Positions 61,091-64,000 of a DNA stretch of 64,000 nt are shown here, piece by piece. The stretch spans positions 186,001-250,000 of the forward strand of contig JADJPB010000008.1 of assembly GCA_016713445.1 (NCBI GenBank). Reading direction: 5' to 3'. The DNA comes from Bacteroidota bacterium. Lineage in GTDB: Bacteria > Bacteroidota > Bacteroidia > AKYH767-A > OLB10. Under the pieces are notes generated by a model. The model saw nothing but the letters and a program-made list of their open reading frames with translations. It did no database searches and had not been told where the DNA came from. A program made the position numbers and the translations under genes. Every line of letters begins with the position of its first letter. Within the stretch, counting starts at the first letter, position 1.

Positions 61091-62143
61091 ATGAAGTTAA
61101 CAAAATTCAAATTTGGTTTCAACGAGAAACTTCTTGCCAATCATCCAGCAGCGAATAGAGATGAATCCCGTTTAATGGTAGTTCATCGTAAGTCGGGCAA
61201 GATTTTGCACAAGACTTTTAAAGATATCCTTGATTATTTCGAAGACGGTGATGCTTTAGTGTTAAACAATACTAAAGTTTTTCCAGCTCGTCTTTATGGT
61301 AATAAAGAAAAGACAGGCGCTAAAATTGAAGTTTTCTTACTTCGTGAATTAAATGCAGAGAGTAAACTTTGGGATGTTCTTGTTGATCCAGCTCGTAAAA
61401 TTAGAATTGGCAACAAACTCTATTTTGGGGATGATGATATGTTGGTTGCTGAAGTAATAGACAATACAACATCCAGAGGAAGAACCTTAAGATTTTTGTT
61501 TGATGGAACATCGGCTGAATTCAGAGATGTTATTGAACAACTCGGTCATACTCCCCTTCCAAAATACATCAAAAGAAAAGCGGAACCAGCCGATAAAGAA
61601 CGTTATCAAACGGTATTTGCTAAAAATGAAGGTGCCGTTGCTGCTCCTACTGCCGGTTTACATTTCAGCAGAGAATTATTGAAGCGTCTTGAATTAAAAG
61701 GAGTGAATTTAGCAGAGGTAACTTTACATGTTGGCTTGGGAACTTTTCGTCCAGTTGAAGTGGAAGATTTGACCAAACACAAAATGGATTCCGAACAATT
61801 TGCTGTGAATGAAGAAGCCGTAGCTATCGTCAATAAAGCTTTAGCGAATAAGAAAAATATTTGTGCTGTTGGTACCACGGCTATGCGTGCTTTAGAATCT
61901 TCTGTAAGCACAATGGGCGAGTTGAAAGCGAATGAAGGATGGACGAATAAATTTATTTTCCCACCTTATGATTTCAGCATTGCGAACATGATGATCACCA
62001 ATTTTCATATGCCTGAGTCTACTTTACTGATGATGACTACTGCTTTTGGCGGTTATGATTTAATCATGGAAGCTTATAAAGTAGCGCAGAAGGAAAAATA
62101 TCGTTTCTTCAGCTATGGAGATGCTTTATTGATCCTTGACTAA
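61091..62143 (+). CDS. queA: S-adenosylmethionine:tRNA ribosyltransferase-isomerase QueA
   Basis: Transfers the ribosyl of AdoMet to preQ1 in tRNA, forming epoxyqueuosine. It has ANRDESRLMVVHRKSGKILH, FPARLYGNKEKTGAKIEVFL, APTAGLHFSRELLKRLELKG, LHVGLGTFRPVEVEDLTKHK, FIFPPYDFSIANMMITNFHM. 350 residues, the usual size. Its stop is immediately followed by the ATG of ispD. Confidence 0.96.
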   Translation: MKLTKFKFGFNEKLLANHPAANRDESRLMVVHRKSGKILHKTFKDILDYFEDGDALVLNNTKVFPARLYGNKEKTGAKIEVFLLRELNAESKLWDVLVDPARKIRIGNKLYFGDDDMLVAEVIDNTTSRGRTLRFLFDGTSAEFRDVIEQLGHTPLPKYIKRKAEPADKERYQTVFAKNEGAVAAPTAGLHFSRELLKRLELKGVNLAEVTLHVGLGTFRPVEVEDLTKHKMDSEQFAVNEEAVAIVNKALANKKNICAVGTTAMRALESSVSTMGELKANEGWTNKFIFPPYDFSIANMMITNFHMPESTLLMMTTAFGGYDLIMEAYKVAQKEKYRFFSYGDALLILD

Positions 62144-62806
62144 ATGGATCGTTATGTCATTTTAGTAGCAGGTGGAAGAGGCACCCGAATGCAGGGAAGC
62201 CTCCCCAAGCAATTCCTGCTTCTTCAAGGCGAACCCATTTTAGTGCATACCTTACGTAAATTTTCACTTCCTGGATTTCATGTCATCGTTGTGATGAATC
62301 CCGATTTCATGGAATATTGGGAAGATCAGTGTAAGATTTCATTGGATATTCCCAAGCACCAATTGATTGCAGGTGGTCAAAGCAGGGCACAGTCTGTTGC
62401 AAACGGTTTGGCTCAAATACCTGAAAACTGCCTAGTAGCCATTCACGATGCCGTACGCCCGCTATGTTCTACAGATCTCATTTACAGACTATTCAAAGCT
62501 TGTGAGATGGAAGGGTCAGCAATTCCTGTTGTAGCTTGTAAGGACTCGCTTCGTCTCATTATGCCAGAAGGCAGTAAGTCAGTCAACAGAGAAAATTACA
62601 AAGCTGTACAGACCCCGCAAGTCTTTCACAGTAAAAAAATTAAAGATGCGTTCTCCTCTCTAGCCATTGAAACTTTTACAGATGAAGCTTCTGTTTATGA
62701 AGCAGCAGGGAATAAAGTTCATCTTGTAGAGGGCGAAGAAAGCAATATTAAGATCACTGTGCCTTCAGATATTCAGATGGCTACCGCCTTTTTAGCACTG
62801 AAATAA
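62144..62806 (+). CDS. ispD: 2-C-methyl-D-erythritol 4-phosphate cytidylyltransferase
   Basis: CTP transfer step of the MEP isoprenoid pathway. 220 residues: YVILVAGGRGTRMQGSLPKQ, the AGGQSRAQSVANGL block, VAIHDAVRPLCSTDLI, VACKDSLRLI, VQTPQVFHSKKIKDAF, TDEASVYEAAGNKVHLVEGE, SNIKITVPSDIQMA. It starts directly at the queA stop, so the two are co-transcribed. Confidence 0.96.
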   Translation: MDRYVILVAGGRGTRMQGSLPKQFLLLQGEPILVHTLRKFSLPGFHVIVVMNPDFMEYWEDQCKISLDIPKHQLIAGGQSRAQSVANGLAQIPENCLVAIHDAVRPLCSTDLIYRLFKACEMEGSAIPVVACKDSLRLIMPEGSKSVNRENYKAVQTPQVFHSKKIKDAFSSLAIETFTDEASVYEAAGNKVHLVEGEESNIKITVPSDIQMATAFLALK

Positions 62807-63017
62807 TCCTATTTACTACGATCCTAATTTTAATTTCATCATCCTTCCTTCTTGCTTTCTTAATTTTGTAAGATTACCAAGAGAAATGTACGTTTCTCTC
62901 GAATGATTTTCGCAACTCCATGATTACGCAATACGTACAATAAAACTAACAAGTTATTGTTTAATTCTAATTGGATAGATGTGAAATCCATCTTCTGAAA
63001 AACCTATCATTGTAAAA

Positions 63018-64000
63018 ATGCAGCAAAGAAAATTTAGATTAACAACATTTCAGCGAGGATTTGTCTTGATGATTTCGAGTTTGCTATTTTCTTTTTTTCA
63101 AACTTTTGGGCATACGAAAGGAAACGACACCCTTCCCACCATCAAAGTTTCAAATTTTAATGTAGAAAAGGTAGATGGATTAATTTCCAACGAACGAGAA
63201 ATTCGTGCAGGGCTTTTGTTTGATGTAGAACGAAAAAAAATACTTTGGGAAAAAGAAATGGATAATCCTTATCCAATAGCTTCTTTAACGAAGATGATGG
63301 TTTGCTTGCTGGCGAATGAGGATTTAAATGCAGGAACAGTTTGCTTGGATGATCGCATCACGGTTACCAGAACTTACAAGAAGAGATTGCGTCGCAGACG
63401 ATATTCTACTTATACAGTGGAAGAAAAATATTCTTTTGAGGATTTACTGAAGATGGCACTAGTGGCTTCTCACAATGAAAGTACGGTGTGGATTGCTAAG
63501 CATTGCGCTGGAAACCTCGACACTTTTGTGGCGCGTATGAATGCCAAAGCTAAGGAGTTAGGAATGAGTCAAACTCAATATTACAATACTTCTGGACTTC
63601 CAGGTGGAAGATCTACACCTGACAATAGCAGTACAGCACGAGATCAGTTAATTTTAGGATTAGAAATTCTAAACCACCCTAAACTTGTTGAAATATCTTC
63701 CATACCCTACATCAATGTACATAATGGAAAAGGAAATATCAGTTTCAGAAATCACAATGGACTTGTCATCAATTACGGGCAAGAGGTGGATGGGATTAAA
63801 ACCGGATATACAAAGGCTGCCGGATTTTGTTTAGTGGCTGCTGCAAAGAGAGGTGAACACAGATTGATCAGTGTTGTGTTTGGATGCAGAGGTCCGTGGG
63901 TGAGAAACGGTATTGTTGCCAACATGATGAATACCTATTATGATGCGATTAAGTTAGGCAGACTTGGAGAAAGTAATCCAGCGACGAATGATTCAAAATT
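63018..64000 (+). CDS. D-alanyl-D-alanine carboxypeptidase (PBP5/DacF-type), 3' cut
   Basis: The ORF opens at ATG 63018 and runs off the window. N-terminal signal peptide (MISSLLFSFFQTFGH). Active-site motifs: S-x-x-K in YPIASLTKMM, S-x-N in ALVASHNESTVW, K-T-G in DGIKTGYTKAAGFC. It trims the pentapeptide stem of peptidoglycan in the periplasm. Unusual: a basic stretch KKRLRRRRYSTY between the first motifs. Confidence 0.9.
   Translation, partial: MQQRKFRLTTFQRGFVLMISSLLFSFFQTFGHTKGNDTLPTIKVSNFNVEKVDGLISNEREIRAGLLFDVERKKILWEKEMDNPYPIASLTKMMVCLLANEDLNAGTVCLDDRITVTRTYKKRLRRRRYSTYTVEEKYSFEDLLKMALVASHNESTVWIAKHCAGNLDTFVARMNAKAKELGMSQTQYYNTSGLPGGRSTPDNSSTARDQLILGLEILNHPKLVEISSIPYINVHNGKGNISFRNHNGLVINYGQEVDGIKTGYTKAAGFCLVAAAKRGEHRLISVVFGCRGPWVRNGIVANMMNTYYDAIKLGRLGESNPATNDSK

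Noticed and set aside
1..64000. tRNA or rRNA genes
   Set aside because: No cloverleaf with a CCA-type acceptor or rRNA-like conserved block was recognised on either strand.

Overview
The window looks like the chromosome of a Bacteroidota bacterium of the gliding / type IX secretion (T9SS) kind. Evidence: several secreted proteins end in T9SS sorting domains, there is a gldD lipoprotein and a PorG-like barrel, promoters fit the Bacteroidota -7 box TAnnTTTG, coding is AT-rich, and a typical housekeeping complement is present (ssb, mutY, rng, leuS, scpB, ftsX, uppP, truB, queA, ispD). No tRNA, rRNA, CRISPR array or transposase was seen.

Layout. 1-5.8 kb: the 3' part of a nitrous-oxide reductase (nos) cluster, nosZ - nosL (fused to a membrane domain) - nosD - fasciclin lipoprotein - nosF - nosY. 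5.8-8.7 kb: dsbD and a DUF3267 membrane protein. 8.7-14.85 kb: a two-gene secreted-protein unit repeated three times in tandem (period about 1.97 kb). 15-25.2 kb: core genes (DinB-like, ctaA, lysC, GNAT, esterase, gldD, ssb, mutY, HU, TPR, a 30-residue AURKAIP1/COX24-like protein, rng). 25.4-42.3 kb: an accessory and defence island. 42.3-52.7 kb: large secreted T9SS proteins and cell-surface genes. 52.7-64 kb: core genes again (asd, scpB, leuS, ftsX, uppP, truB, queA, ispD, D-Ala-D-Ala carboxypeptidase).

The island is the most interesting part. It holds an OLD-like AAA ATPase; an operon of phosphoribosyltransferase-like protein, orphan and NADAR; a bacterial ubiquitin-like conjugation cluster (two-domain multi-ubiquitin, DUF6791-ThiF E1, DUF6527) transcribed divergently from a sigma factor - small helical protein - ImmA/IrrE peptidase operon, with a perfect palindrome between them; then an Mrr-like nuclease, an Abi-alpha (DUF4393) protein, an ApeA-like HEPN protein, a Panacea-type toxin-antitoxin pair, a HigBA pair and AlkB. 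From about 27 to 42 kb the modules are separated by eight diverged copies, all in one orientation, of an AT-rich repeat of about 50 bp, and attC-like inverted pairs occur at some module ends. This suggests a gene-cassette array, although no integrase is in the window.

Caveat: many obviously essential genes (leuS, truB, uppP, rng) are split by one-base indels, mostly in A/T runs. I therefore read most broken genes as sequencing or assembly errors and give spans that join the pieces. Coordinates of frameshifts are approximate.
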